A DNA stretch of 64,000 bases from Faecalibacterium prausnitzii (lineage in GTDB: Bacteria; Bacillota; Clostridia; Oscillospirales; Ruminococcaceae). This document shows, one piece after another, positions 32,916 to 41,170 of this stretch. The position numbers and the translations under genes are program-made. Under the pieces are notes generated by a model. That model made no database searches and was not told the DNA's origin. It worked only from the letters and a program-made list of their open reading frames with translations. Position 1 is the stretch's first letter. Every line of letters starts with the position of its first letter. Where the stretch lies: assembly GCA_004558805.1 (NCBI GenBank), contig SFDE01000011.1:95366-159365 (forward strand). The letters run 5' to 3'.

Positions 32916-33075
32916 AAAGTCAACCCTCCATTCATACCGATGGTTTCGTTTTTAGCGGACAGGCTGGTCATCTGCTAACAATTCCCTGTCGGAAGGCGAC
33001 AGAGCCAGAAGCCTTTGCTGATCTTTAGTTGTTTCATGGTTTTCTGCACCTCCCGCCGAACCGGTTTATCATTCT

Positions 33076-33102
33076 TTAGCACTCTATCTGTTCGACTGCT
33101 AA
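33076..33102. promoter_or_regulatory. CIRCE operator upstream of clpB
   Basis: TTAGCACTC (33076-33084), nine bases, GACTGCTAA (33094-33102): the HrcA site TTAGCACTC-N9-GAGTGCTAA with one mismatch. It lies at the expected transcription start of clpB. Confidence 0.93.
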
Positions 33103-33103
33103 A

Positions 33104-33132
33104 AATATACTCCAATCTACCCACGTTGTCAA
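33104..33132 (-). promoter_or_regulatory. promoter of clpB
   Basis: Minus strand TTGACA (33132-33127), 17 bases, TATATT (33109-33104). The leader to clpB is about 185 bases; the rest of the 32916-33221 gap holds this promoter, CIRCE and the next gene's terminator. Confidence 0.9.
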
Positions 33133-33170
33133 TAGGGTTCACAAAAAGTTTGCAATTGGAAATTTCATGC

Positions 33171-33207
33171 AAAAAAGGAGCTACCGCAAATGCAGCAGCC
33201 CCTTTTT
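33171..33207 (-). terminator. terminator of the small membrane protein gene
   Basis: Minus strand GGGGCT / AGCTCC stem with inner pairs, then TTTTTT. Confidence 0.6.
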
Positions 33208-33221
33208 GTAATTAAAAATTG

Positions 33222-33485
33222 TTATTTCTTATCGCTGGACATTTCCTTTTGGCGCAGCTTGATTGCTTTGCGTTCCGCAACATCATCGGCCTTACAAGAC
33301 AGCCAAAAGCCACCTGCAGTAAAAAGCGCTACCGTAATCAAAATTCCAATTATATCTGCAGCGGTCATGCTGCCAATCTCTGCAATCAAACTCAGCAGAA
33401 GCATAACGCCTACCAACGCACCGCCTGCGCCAAGAAGGCTCATCATTGTTGCCAGAAAAGAATGCTTATAAAATCTAAACTTCAT
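33222..33485 (-). CDS. small two-helix membrane protein
   Basis: An 87-residue protein with two hydrophobic segments (about 10-35 and 42-62) and a charged tail ending KEMSSDKK. GAGGAG precedes the ATG. It has lower GC than flanking genes. It follows the DegV gene by 23 bases on the same strand and may be the last gene of a purA-degV unit. I do not recognise a family. Confidence 0.6.
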   Translation of the reverse strand: MKFRFYKHSFLATMMSLLGAGGALVGVMLLLSLIAEIGSMTAADIIGILITVALFTAGGFWLSCKADDVAERKAIKLRQKEMSSDKK

Positions 33486-33508
33486 AATGCGCTCCTCACA
33501 CCATTATA

Positions 33509-34411
33509 TCAGCCCTGTTTCTTCCAGCGGCGCATGACGCCCATGCCCAGCGCATAGGGACCGGTGTGCACCGCAATGGTGCAGCCGATCTGCAGCAGCC
33601 CTACCTCGCACTGTGCGCCGGGGTACTTGGCACGCAGTGCCGCCCGGGTCTGCATCCACAGACGCTTGCCCTCATCGGCATCGTAGCCGTAGCCCACCGT
33701 GATGCGGTAGTCGTCGGGGGTGCCGCCGTGTACCTCCAGGTAGTTCATCAGCTGTTCCAGCGCCTTTTCAAAGCTCTTCTGACGCCCACGCGCCACACCG
33801 CCGGAAAAGATCTCGCCGTCCTTAAACAGGATCATGGGCTTGATGCCCAGCATATTTGCTGCCCGTCCCGTCACCTTGCCGATACGTCCGCCCTTGATCA
33901 GGTAGTCCAGATTGCCCACGGTAAAGAAGATATGGTTGGTGACCTTTTCTGCCTCCAGCCAGGTGACCGTCTCGTCCAGAGAGCAGCCTGCATCCCGCAT
34001 TGCCACCGCATTTTCCACCATGGTGGATTCGGTGACCGTTGCCGCTGCGCTGTCCATGACCTCGATGCGTGCATGGGGGTAGTCCTCCAGCACCAGATCC
34101 CGAGCATTGCGGGCGCTGCCCACGCAGCCGCTCATCTTGCCGGTGAACACAAGGCACAGCACATCCCGTCCTGCCTCTGCATGGGCACGGAAGGTCTTTT
34201 CAAAGTCCTCGATGGAAGCAAGGCTGGTTTTGGGGTAAGCGGCGGGGTTATCCACCATGAACTGGTAGAAATCCCGCACCGGGATCTCTACCCCTTCCTT
34301 GCGGTAGTGCTCGCCGTCCAGCGAAACATAGAAGGGCACGACCTCGATGCCAAGCTGCTTGGCAGTGTCCAGCGTCAGGTCGCAGGCGCTGTCGGTAATG
34401 ATATCAAACAT
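33509..34411 (-). CDS. DegV-family fatty-acid-binding protein
   Basis: A 300-residue DegV protein. The N-terminal DIITDSACDLT and the lipid-site text SLASIEDF / VFTGKMSGCVGSA are typical, as is IKGGRIGKVTGRAANMLGIKP. In Firmicutes such proteins (FakB) bind fatty acids for phosphorylation by FakA. No fakA gene is nearby. A second DegV gene lies at 58746-59594. GGAAGC precedes the ATG. Confidence 0.9.
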   Translation of the reverse strand: MFDIITDSACDLTLDTAKQLGIEVVPFYVSLDGEHYRKEGVEIPVRDFYQFMVDNPAAYPKTSLASIEDFEKTFRAHAEAGRDVLCLVFTGKMSGCVGSARNARDLVLEDYPHARIEVMDSAAATVTESTMVENAVAMRDAGCSLDETVTWLEAEKVTNHIFFTVGNLDYLIKGGRIGKVTGRAANMLGIKPMILFKDGEIFSGGVARGRQKSFEKALEQLMNYLEVHGGTPDDYRITVGYGYDADEGKRLWMQTRAALRAKYPGAQCEVGLLQIGCTIAVHTGPYALGMGVMRRWKKQG

Positions 34412-34455
34412 CTGTGACGCTTCCTTTTCTACAACTTAGGGGCAGTCAGGGAATA

Positions 34456-35748
34456 TCAGACCCGATGGACGTAAGCCTCACGTTCGGCACCCACCGAGAT
34501 GTAGGTGATCTTGCAGCCCACTGCCTTTTCCAGATACTCCACGTAGTCCTGTGCTTCCTTGGGCAGATCTTCCCACTTCCGTGCTGCAGTGATGTCGCAG
34601 TGCCAGCCGGGCAGGTACTCCACCACAGGCTGTGCGGTATCCAGTGCCTCACCCATGGGGAAACGAGTGGTAGTGGTGCCGTCTGTAAGCTTGTAGGCGG
34701 CGACTACGGGGATCTTTTCCATGTAGTCCAGCACATCCAGCAGGGTCAGTGCCACCTCATCGCAGCCCTGACAGAACACACCGTAGCGGCTTGCCACCAG
34801 ATCGATGGGACCCACACGGCGGGGACGACCGGTGGCTGCGCCATACTCGTGACCCGCCTCCCGCAGGTCATGCTTTTCTTCCTCGGTCATTGCCAGCTCG
34901 GCGGTGAAGGGACCGTCACCCACGCAGGAAGAATATGCCTTCATGACGCCGATGGAGTTGTGGAGCTTATGACCCGGGATGCCTGCACCGATGGGAGCAT
35001 AAGCACCGATGACGTTAGAGGAGGTGGTGTAGGGGTAGATGCCAAAGTCGATGTCCCGCAGAGCGCCCAGCTGTGCCTCAAACAGCACCTTCTTACCCTC
35101 TGCGTCGGCATCAGCAAGGTACTGACCCACATCGCAGATGTAGTCCTTGAAGATGGCTGCATACTTTTCCAGCCATGCCCACATCTCTTCCACGTTGATG
35201 GGAGCGGCGTTGTAGCTGCCCTCCATCACCAGATTCTTGGAGTCCACCATGGTGACCAGACGCTTCTTCACAGCGTCGTCCAGATGCAGCAGATCCCCCA
35301 TGCGCAGAGTCTTTTTCATGTACTTGTCGCCGTAAGCGTAGGCGATGCCCCGCTTGGTAGAGCCAAACTGTGCGCCGGTCTTGGACAGGCGTGCCTCTTC
35401 CAGACCATCCTGCTCCACATGGTAAGGCATGGTAATGGTGGCACGGTCGGAGATCTTCAGGTTTGCGGGGCTGATGTCGATGCCCTGCTCCCGCAGCTTG
35501 TTGATCTCGCCATCCAGATGCTGGGGATCGATGACCATGCCGTTGCCCATAACGCAGACAACGTTCGGGCGCAGGATGCCGGAGGGCAGCAGGTTCAGCA
35601 CGAACTTGCCCCGCTCGTTCTTCACGGTGTGACCGGCGTTGTTGCCGCCCTGATACCGTGCAACGATGTCATACTCCTGGCTGATCAGGTCGACCATGCG
35701 ACCCTTGCCCTCATCGCCCCAGTTGATACCCGTAATTGCAGTAAGCAT
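34456..35748 (-). CDS. purA: adenylosuccinate synthetase
   Basis: A 430-residue PurA: GTP, IMP and aspartate to adenylosuccinate. The catalytic Asp and P-loop are in INWGDEGKGR and the His in NNAGHTV. Several signature stretches are divergent: GSTKRGIAYAYGDKY (usually GTTxxGIGPAY), FEAQLGALRDIDFG (usually FEGAQG) and TGRPRRVGPIDLV. The catalytic Asp is kept, which argues against a PurZ-type enzyme. I start at the ATG 35748 with AAAGAGG upstream; the ATG 21 bases earlier has no ribosome site. Confidence 0.9.
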   Translation of the reverse strand: MLTAITGINWGDEGKGRMVDLISQEYDIVARYQGGNNAGHTVKNERGKFVLNLLPSGILRPNVVCVMGNGMVIDPQHLDGEINKLREQGIDISPANLKISDRATITMPYHVEQDGLEEARLSKTGAQFGSTKRGIAYAYGDKYMKKTLRMGDLLHLDDAVKKRLVTMVDSKNLVMEGSYNAAPINVEEMWAWLEKYAAIFKDYICDVGQYLADADAEGKKVLFEAQLGALRDIDFGIYPYTTSSNVIGAYAPIGAGIPGHKLHNSIGVMKAYSSCVGDGPFTAELAMTEEEKHDLREAGHEYGAATGRPRRVGPIDLVASRYGVFCQGCDEVALTLLDVLDYMEKIPVVAAYKLTDGTTTTRFPMGEALDTAQPVVEYLPGWHCDITAARKWEDLPKEAQDYVEYLEKAVGCKITYISVGAEREAYVHRV

Positions 35749-35863
35749 AATAAATGACCTCTTTATCATTTTTTCAAAAGACAGCCTTTTCCGTGCACCT
35801 TGCCCGGGAAAACCGCCGCTTGTGCAGCGTTTTTCCCTTTTGCCTGTGTTTTGGGTGCCGGTC

Positions 35864-36085
35864 TCAGTCCTGAGACTTCAGGTCGGCACGGCGCACCACC
35901 CGGTGGATGGTGCCGTCCGGCTCCTTGATGGAGGTGTTCTCCATCTGGGCACGGAAGTTTGCCTTCACGTCCTCCAGATACTCCTGCCGCAGCGCCTGCT
36001 GCTCTGCCTTTTCTGCCTCAGTGAGCCCGCCGTTTTTGCTTTTATGTGCCAGCTCGTTGATGCGGGCGATCTTTTCCTTGGTCAT
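35864..36085 (-). CDS. DUF896 (YnzC-type) small protein
   Basis: A 73-residue protein matching the DUF896 pattern: TKEKIARINELAHKSK, then LTEAEKAEQQALRQEYL and a basic end with RVVRRADL. It is a two-helix soluble protein; in Bacillus a relative is in the SOS regulon, but its action is unknown. AGGAGG lies close to the ATG at 36085. The upstream frame of eight codons overlaps that site. Confidence 0.88.
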   Translation of the reverse strand: MTKEKIARINELAHKSKNGGLTEAEKAEQQALRQEYLEDVKANFRAQMENTSIKEPDGTIHRVVRRADLKSQD

Positions 36086-36113
36086 AGGTCCTCCTGTATT
36101 TTCCCACAAAGTG

Positions 36114-36122
36114 TGTTATAAT
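36114..36122 (+). promoter_or_regulatory. extended -10 promoter of queH
   Basis: TGTTATAAT (36114-36122), about 57 bases before queH; no clear -35. Confidence 0.6.
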
Positions 36123-36178
36123 GTACTGTACAAGAACATTTCTGCTCTCACAGAGCAGTATAGCAAAGGATGCTTTCC

Positions 36179-36799
36179 ATGTCAAAACAATTAAACTACG
36201 CCCAGCAGATGGATGCTGTGCTGCAGCAGCTGGAGGGCAGCCGCCCCCGGCTGCTGCTCCACGCCTGCTGCGGTCCCTGTTCCAGTGCCGTGCTGGAGCA
36301 GCTGTGCCGGTATTTTGAGATCACGGTGCTGTATTACAACCCCAACACCTGGCCTGCGGCAGAGTATCACCGCCGGGGCGAGGAACTGAAAAAGTTTGTT
36401 GCCGCCGCCCACCCGCTGGGTGTGACGGTGGTGGAGGACCGTTACGACCCTCGGGAATTCTACGACGCCGTGCAGGGGCTGGAAGCAGAGCCGGAGCGGG
36501 GCAGCCGCTGCACCGTCTGCTACCGGCTGCGGATGCGCCGGGCGGCGGAGTATGCGGCAGCCCACGGCTTTGACTGGTTTACCACCACCCTGTCCATCAG
36601 CCCCCACAAGGATGCAAAGCGCATCAATGAGATCGGGCAGGAGCTGGAAGCGGAATTCGGGGTCCGGCACCTGCCCTCGGACTTCAAAAAGCACAACGGC
36701 TACCTGCGGAGCCTGCAGCTTTCGGAAGAATACGGGCTGTACCGGCAGGATTACTGCGGCTGTCAGTTCAGCGCAAAGGCAAGAGGCATTGAGGGATAA
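36179..36799 (+). CDS. queH: epoxyqueuosine reductase QueH
   Basis: A 206-residue QueH (formerly DUF208), which reduces epoxyqueuosine to queuosine in tRNA. Paired cysteines are LLHACCGPCSS near the start, RCTVCYRLR in the middle and DYCGCQFS at the end, the iron-sulfur and metal ligands of the family. I start at the ATG 36179 because AAAGG lies nine bases before it; the ATG three codons earlier overlaps that site. The queuosine precursor genes are not in the window. Confidence 0.93.
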   Translation: MSKQLNYAQQMDAVLQQLEGSRPRLLLHACCGPCSSAVLEQLCRYFEITVLYYNPNTWPAAEYHRRGEELKKFVAAAHPLGVTVVEDRYDPREFYDAVQGLEAEPERGSRCTVCYRLRMRRAAEYAAAHGFDWFTTTLSISPHKDAKRINEIGQELEAEFGVRHLPSDFKKHNGYLRSLQLSEEYGLYRQDYCGCQFSAKARGIEG

Positions 36800-36803
36800 G
36801 GCA

Positions 36804-37010
36804 AAACGATTTATAATGCCCTCCGCTTGCGCTCTGGGCATCCATAGCGGAATTATTATCTATTATTTCGGGATAGCGGAGCGTCTGCGGACGCTCCGCT
36901 ATCCCATTTTCACAGGTGAGGTCCCAAAGGGAGTCGGCAGCTGCCGCACTGGTTTCCTGCGGAAACATCCGTGCGGCGGAACTGACCGGTATTGCCGCGC
37001 AGCGGCGTAT
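36804..37010 (+). repeat. two-hairpin intergenic repeat, copy B
   Basis: Full head (ACGATTTATAATGCCCTC, GCGCTCTGGGCAT, AGCGGAATTATT), hairpin 1 with perfect 16-bp arms (36870-36885, 36890-36905) and loop TGCG, then TTTTCACAGG, and a tail hairpin (GCCGCAC...GTGCGGC). The tail is shared with copy C. Confidence 0.85.
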
Positions 37011-37078
37011 CATTTTGCACAGGGTGCAAATTATCATTGCGGCAGCATATCATTTCTGCGCCGGCAGGACCTTATTTC

Positions 37079-38218
37079 TTACTCCTCCGGCAGTCTTGCC
37101 ACCAGAAGGGTGATCAGGATCAGTCCCACGCAGGGCAGGATATTGGTTGCCATACCGACTGCAAGACCGGCGCGCTCCGACACCATGCCGATGATCCAGG
37201 GCATCAAAATGGCACCGCTGGACGCCACCGGCAGCATGATACCCATGCTGGTAACGCTGGTCATCTTGCCGGCGCTTGCCACGGCGGTGGGGTTCAAGCC
37301 CGCCATGGAAAAAGCAAAGGCAAACAGCAGCACGATCGCCGTTGCCTGCGAATGAGCAAGGACCAGCAAAACATAAAATCCACAGCACAGCACGCTCATG
37401 CCCACCATTGCCTTGCGGGGATTTTTAAAGGGGAACACAAAGGCAATGAGGAGCCGTGCCACCAGGGTAGCGCCCCACATCACCGTGACAGTGTATGCCG
37501 CCAGGGTGCCGGTGATGATGCCGCTGCCCTTGAAGTAGGTCACCATCCAGCCGTTGACGCTCTGCTCAGCGGCATTCTGGAAGAACAGCAGACCGGTGAG
37601 GAGCCAGAACCGTCCGGAGCGCAGGAAGCTCCAGTCGGTGACCTGCCTGCTCTTGCCGGTCTTGACTTTTTCGCCCCCCAGAGGGGTGAACAGGTAGGTC
37701 AGCCACAGCACCACGCCCAGAGCTGCCAGCAGCAGCACCGCCAGCCCGGTGCTGACCTTTGCCGCCGCCGTGATGAGAAAAGGACACAGCAGGGCGCCGC
37801 AGGCGTAGCAGGCGTGCATCAGGTTCATGCCCCGGGTGCGGTCCGGGGAGTTGTCGCTGACCAGAATGGTGCAGGTGTTGATGACACTGCCCTTGGCAAT
37901 GCCCAGCAGGAAAAATCCCAGCGCCAGCACCGCCAGCGCACCGGTGACACCCATAAGCCCGTAGCCCACTGCGTAGCCGATGGTCAGCAGCAGCACACTG
38001 GCTTTCATGCCCAGCACCCCCGGCAGCATGGCAATGAGGAAGCCCGCCAGCAGGTTGCCCACGCTCATCAGAGACAGCAGGGTTCCGGTCATGCCGTAGG
38101 CAAAGCCGTAGCGCTCCTGCAGCAGGCTGACCACCACACCGGCGCTGATGGCGCAGATGCCGCTGAAAAAGAAGGTAAGGAAGCCCGCATTCCGCAGGCG
38201 CTTGTTGTGTCGTTCCAT
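37079..38218 (-). CDS. MFS transporter
   Basis: A 379-residue carrier with twelve predicted helices. It has NSPDRTRGMNLMHACYACGALLCPFL, like sugar or fucose-permease type MFS proteins, and a cytoplasmic loop about residue 185-200 (GGEKVKTGKSRQ). AGAGAGGA lies before the ATG. The substrate is unknown. It is flanked on both sides by intergenic repeats and has no operon partner. Confidence 0.85.
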   Translation of the reverse strand: MERHNKRLRNAGFLTFFFSGICAISAGVVVSLLQERYGFAYGMTGTLLSLMSVGNLLAGFLIAMLPGVLGMKASVLLLTIGYAVGYGLMGVTGALAVLALGFFLLGIAKGSVINTCTILVSDNSPDRTRGMNLMHACYACGALLCPFLITAAAKVSTGLAVLLLAALGVVLWLTYLFTPLGGEKVKTGKSRQVTDWSFLRSGRFWLLTGLLFFQNAAEQSVNGWMVTYFKGSGIITGTLAAYTVTVMWGATLVARLLIAFVFPFKNPRKAMVGMSVLCCGFYVLLVLAHSQATAIVLLFAFAFSMAGLNPTAVASAGKMTSVTSMGIMLPVASSGAILMPWIIGMVSERAGLAVGMATNILPCVGLILITLLVARLPEE

Positions 38219-38332
38219 GATGTTCCTCTCTTTACGGAAGTATTCTTCCTCTATTTAACCATAGATTCACGGCTTTGCAACCGGATTTTTTTACAAAAAG
38301 CAGTAGAAAACCCCTGCCGCACCCGGGGTGCT

Positions 38333-38512
38333 GACGATTTAAAATGCCCTCCGCTTACGCTTTGGGCATCTTCTGCGGAAAATATTTTTGAGTTTGGGAT
38401 GCAGAAACGCCTGCGGGCGTTTCTGCATCCCGTTTTCACGGGAAGGGACGCAAAGGCAACCGGCATCTGCCGCACTGGCTTCCGGCAGAAACATCCGCGC
38501 GGCGGGGAAATC
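38333..38512 (+). repeat. two-hairpin intergenic repeat, copy C
   Basis: Head GACGATTTAAAATGCCCTC...TTTGGGCATCTTCTGCGGAAAAT, hairpin 1 with perfect 16-bp arms (38396-38411, 38416-38431) and loop TGCG, TTTTCACGGG, and tail GCCGCACTGGCTTCCGGC shared with copy B. Confidence 0.85.
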
Positions 38513-38572
38513 TTCTACCTGTTTATGATGTGAGGGAAAGCGTTCGTTTCCCCAATGACCGCAGCTGGGGTG

Positions 38573-38760
38573 GACGATTTGAAATGCCCTCCGCTTACGC
38601 TTTGGGCATCTTCAGCGGAAAATTTATTTTTGATTTTGCGTTTGCTGCGCTCTGCGGAGCGCAGCAAACGCTTTTTCACGAGAGGGGCTGTAAAGGCAAA
38701 CAGCAACGCACTCCGCAGTGCCGCACTTCCGAAGGAAGCGGCACTGCAGATGCTGTTTCC
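38573..38760 (+). repeat. two-hairpin intergenic repeat, copy D1
   Basis: Head nearly identical to copy C, hairpin 1 with perfect 15-bp arms (38638-38652, 38657-38671) of unrelated sequence and loop TGCG, TTTTCACG, then a tail hairpin (about 38695-38760) shared with the inverted copy D2. Confidence 0.85.
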
Positions 38761-38885
38761 GGTCACGACCTCTCCTGTGAAAATGCAATGCCGGAGCGTC
38801 CGCAGACGCTCCGGCATTGCTCTATTAAAAATAACAATTCCGCTGAACATGGTCAGAGCGCAGCGGAGACCATTCTCAATCATTT
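38695..38885 (-). repeat. two-hairpin intergenic repeat, copy D2, inverted
   Basis: Same element in reverse: head 38885-38821 (GATTGAGAATGG...TTCAGCGGAATTG), hairpin 1 with perfect 16-bp arms (38820-38805, 38800-38785) and loop TGCG, then TTTTCACAGG. It meets D1 tail-to-tail. With C and D1 it fills the 720-base gap 38219-38938, where I see no gene. Confidence 0.85.
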
Positions 38886-38890
38886 TGACG

Positions 38891-38927
38891 CAAAAAGACC
38901 GCCGGGCATTGCTGCTCGGCGGTCTTT
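38891..38927 (-). terminator. terminator of the rnf operon
   Basis: Minus strand arms AAGACCGCCG / CGGCGGTCTT (38926-38917, 38904-38895), then TTTTG, just after rnfB. Confidence 0.92.
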
Positions 38928-38938
38928 GGGTCTACTGA

Positions 38939-39838
38939 TTACTCAGCCTTGGTCTCGGGCTTTGCCTCAGCCTTAGCTTCCGGCTTTGCTGCAGGAGCAG
39001 CGGCGGGAGCGGCGGGCTTCACCACGGGCTTGGGAGGATTGGGGTCATCCTTCAGCGGGAAGAGGATGATGTGCTTGGGGCACTTCTGGGCACACATGCC
39101 GCAGCCCTTGCACTTGTCGTAGTCGATGCGTGCCACACCGTCCACCACATGGATGGCGTCAAACTTACAGGTGCGCTCGCACATGCCGCAGGCAATGCAG
39201 GAGGTGGTGCACAGCTTGTTTGCCACAGCACCCTTATCCTTGTTGGAGCACATGACCACCGGCTTCCGGGGACCGGCAGCGTCGATCATGATCACCTGCT
39301 TGGGGCAGATGTTGGCGCAGGCACCACAGCCGGTGCACTTGTCCTTGTCCACCTTGGCAACGCCGTCCACGATGTGGATAGCATCAAACTTACACACCTT
39401 GGTACAGTCACCCAGACCAATGCAGGCGAAGGTGCAGCTCTTGGGACCGCCGTACAGGGCAGCGGCAGCAGCACAGCTCTGGATACCCTTGTAGTCGTAG
39501 GCGGGCTTGCAGTGCTCGGAGCTGCCCTGGCACTGGACCACAGCCTTTTTCTCCACAACACTTGCTTCGCCGCCCATAATCTTGGCGATGGCAGCAGCAG
39601 CCTTGGGACCGCCGGGTGCACACTTGTCGCAGGGGACGCCGTCCATGACCACAGCCTTGGCGTAGTCGGAGCAGCCTGCATAGCCGCAGCCGCCGCAGTT
39701 TGCGCCGGCGAGGCAGTTGGCAACTTCTTCAATACGAGGATCTTCCTCCACCGCCATGAACTTTGCGGCGGCCACCAGAACGATGGCACCCACAGCGCCC
39801 ACGATGGTGCACAGGATAACAGCCGATACAATATTCAT
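38939..39838 (-). CDS. rnfB: Rnf complex subunit B (electron-input iron-sulfur protein)
   Basis: A 299-residue protein with one N-terminal helix, the four-Cys cluster site CLAGANCGGCGYAGC, and several ferredoxin-type sites (CTGCGACANICPK, CIACGMCERTCK, CKGCGMCAQKCPK). It receives electrons from reduced ferredoxin. The last 40 residues are a low-complexity Ala/Pro/Lys/Glu tail of unknown use. GGGAGG precedes the ATG. Last gene of rnfCDGEAB. Confidence 0.96.
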   Translation of the reverse strand: MNIVSAVILCTIVGAVGAIVLVAAAKFMAVEEDPRIEEVANCLAGANCGGCGYAGCSDYAKAVVMDGVPCDKCAPGGPKAAAAIAKIMGGEASVVEKKAVVQCQGSSEHCKPAYDYKGIQSCAAAAALYGGPKSCTFACIGLGDCTKVCKFDAIHIVDGVAKVDKDKCTGCGACANICPKQVIMIDAAGPRKPVVMCSNKDKGAVANKLCTTSCIACGMCERTCKFDAIHVVDGVARIDYDKCKGCGMCAQKCPKHIILFPLKDDPNPPKPVVKPAAPAAAPAAKPEAKAEAKPETKAE

Positions 39839-39853
39839 AGTCCTGTTCCTCCC

Positions 39854-40486
39854 TTACAGCGTGACATTGAACAGGTTTTCGACGATGCCGCCGAAGCCCA
39901 TGAAGGACAGGCTGGTGATGGCTGCTGCGATCAGGGTGATGGGCAGGCCCTTGAAGGGTGCCGGGGGATCACATGCCTCCACACGCTTGCGCACGCCGCT
40001 GAACATGACCATAGCCAGCATAAAGCCGCAGCCTGCGCCGATGGCGCAGATCAGAGCCTCCAGATATGCCGCACCAAAGCCCAGAGCCTTTACATCTGCA
40101 CCGTAGTCGCCCACCACCAGAATGGTGACAGCCAGCACGCAGCAGTTAGTGGTGATCAGGGGTAGGTACACGCCCAGAGAGTTGTACAGGGCAACGACAT
40201 ACTTCTTGAGGAAGATCTCGATGAACTGCACCAGCACGGCAATGACCAGAATGAACACGATGGTCTGCAGGTAGCCCAGCTCTGCCGGATCCAGAATGAA
40301 GATCTGGATGGGGAAGGTAACGGCCGTTGCCATGAACATGACGAAGATGACAGCACCGGACATACCAACAGCGGAATCCAGCTTTTTGGAAACGCCCAGG
40401 AACGGGCAGATACCATAGAACTTCACCAGCACATAGTTGTTGACAAGGATCATGCTGAAGAAGATCGCAGCGAGTTTGACGAGCAT
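39854..40486 (-). CDS. rnfA: Rnf complex subunit A
   Basis: A 210-residue membrane protein with six helices, homologous to NqrE. The NNYVLVKFYGICPFLGVSKK and TTNCCVLAV stretches are family marks; paired helix cysteines hold an intramembrane iron-sulfur centre in studied complexes. One base separates it from the rnfE stop. Confidence 0.96.
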   Translation of the reverse strand: MLVKLAAIFFSMILVNNYVLVKFYGICPFLGVSKKLDSAVGMSGAVIFVMFMATAVTFPIQIFILDPAELGYLQTIVFILVIAVLVQFIEIFLKKYVVALYNSLGVYLPLITTNCCVLAVTILVVGDYGADVKALGFGAAYLEALICAIGAGCGFMLAMVMFSGVRKRVEACDPPAPFKGLPITLIAAAITSLSFMGFGGIVENLFNVTL

Positions 40487-40487
40487 C

Positions 40488-41153
40488 TTATTCCGCCTCC
40501 TTCTTCAGATTGTCAAGATCACAGCAGCTCTTGCGCTCGATACGGGCGTCCAGCTTGCCCTCCAGCCACACACAGCCTGCCATGAGGATGCCGTAGCAGA
40601 AGAAGGCGCCGGGAGCCTGGGTCATGATGGAGATCTTTGCCACGCTGTCCGGAATGATCTGGAAGCCCAGCCAGGTGCCGCTGCCCAGAACTTCGCGGAG
40701 GGTAGCCATCAGAGTAGCGGTGAGGGTGTAGCCAATGCCCATGCCCACGCCGTCCAGTGCAGAATCCACTACGCTGTTCTTGCAGGCGAACATCTCGGCA
40801 CGACCCAGGATGATGCAGTTGACAACGATCAGCGGCAGGAACACGCCCAGTGCGTTGTACAGGCTTTCCATGTAGGCCTGCATGAACATCTGCACGATGG
40901 TAACAAAGCCTGCGATGATCACGATGTAGCAGGGCAGATGCACCTTGCCGGGGATCACTTTCCGCAGCAGGGAGATCATGATATTGGAGCACACCAGCAC
41001 GAAGGTGAAGGCGGCGCCCATGCCCAGAGCGCTGGAAACTGCGGTGGTAACTGCCAGAATGGAGCAGGTACCCAGAACCAGACGCAGAACGGGGTTCTCT
41101 TTGATGATGCCGTTGGTAAGGATGCTTACCTTGGACTTATTTTCTTGTGCCAT
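40488..41153 (-). CDS. rnfE: Rnf complex subunit E
   Basis: A 221-residue membrane protein related to RnfA and NqrD. It has NPVLRLVLGTCSILAVTT and VVNCIILGRAEMFA. It pairs with RnfA around the intramembrane cluster. GGAGG precedes the ATG; translation follows rnfG after 17 bases. The short tail is basic and Cys-containing. Confidence 0.95.
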   Translation of the reverse strand: MAQENKSKVSILTNGIIKENPVLRLVLGTCSILAVTTAVSSALGMGAAFTFVLVCSNIMISLLRKVIPGKVHLPCYIVIIAGFVTIVQMFMQAYMESLYNALGVFLPLIVVNCIILGRAEMFACKNSVVDSALDGVGMGIGYTLTATLMATLREVLGSGTWLGFQIIPDSVAKISIMTQAPGAFFCYGILMAGCVWLEGKLDARIERKSCCDLDNLKKEAE

Positions 41154-41170
41154 TTCTTACCAACCTCCTT

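Noticed and set aside
34456..35748. PurZ (phage-type aminoadenylosuccinate synthetase)
   Set aside because: The catalytic Asp in GDEGKG is present, which PurZ lacks; no phage genes are nearby.
36804..38885. CRISPR array
   Set aside because: Repeats are too few, too long, unevenly spaced and partly inverted; no cas gene is present.
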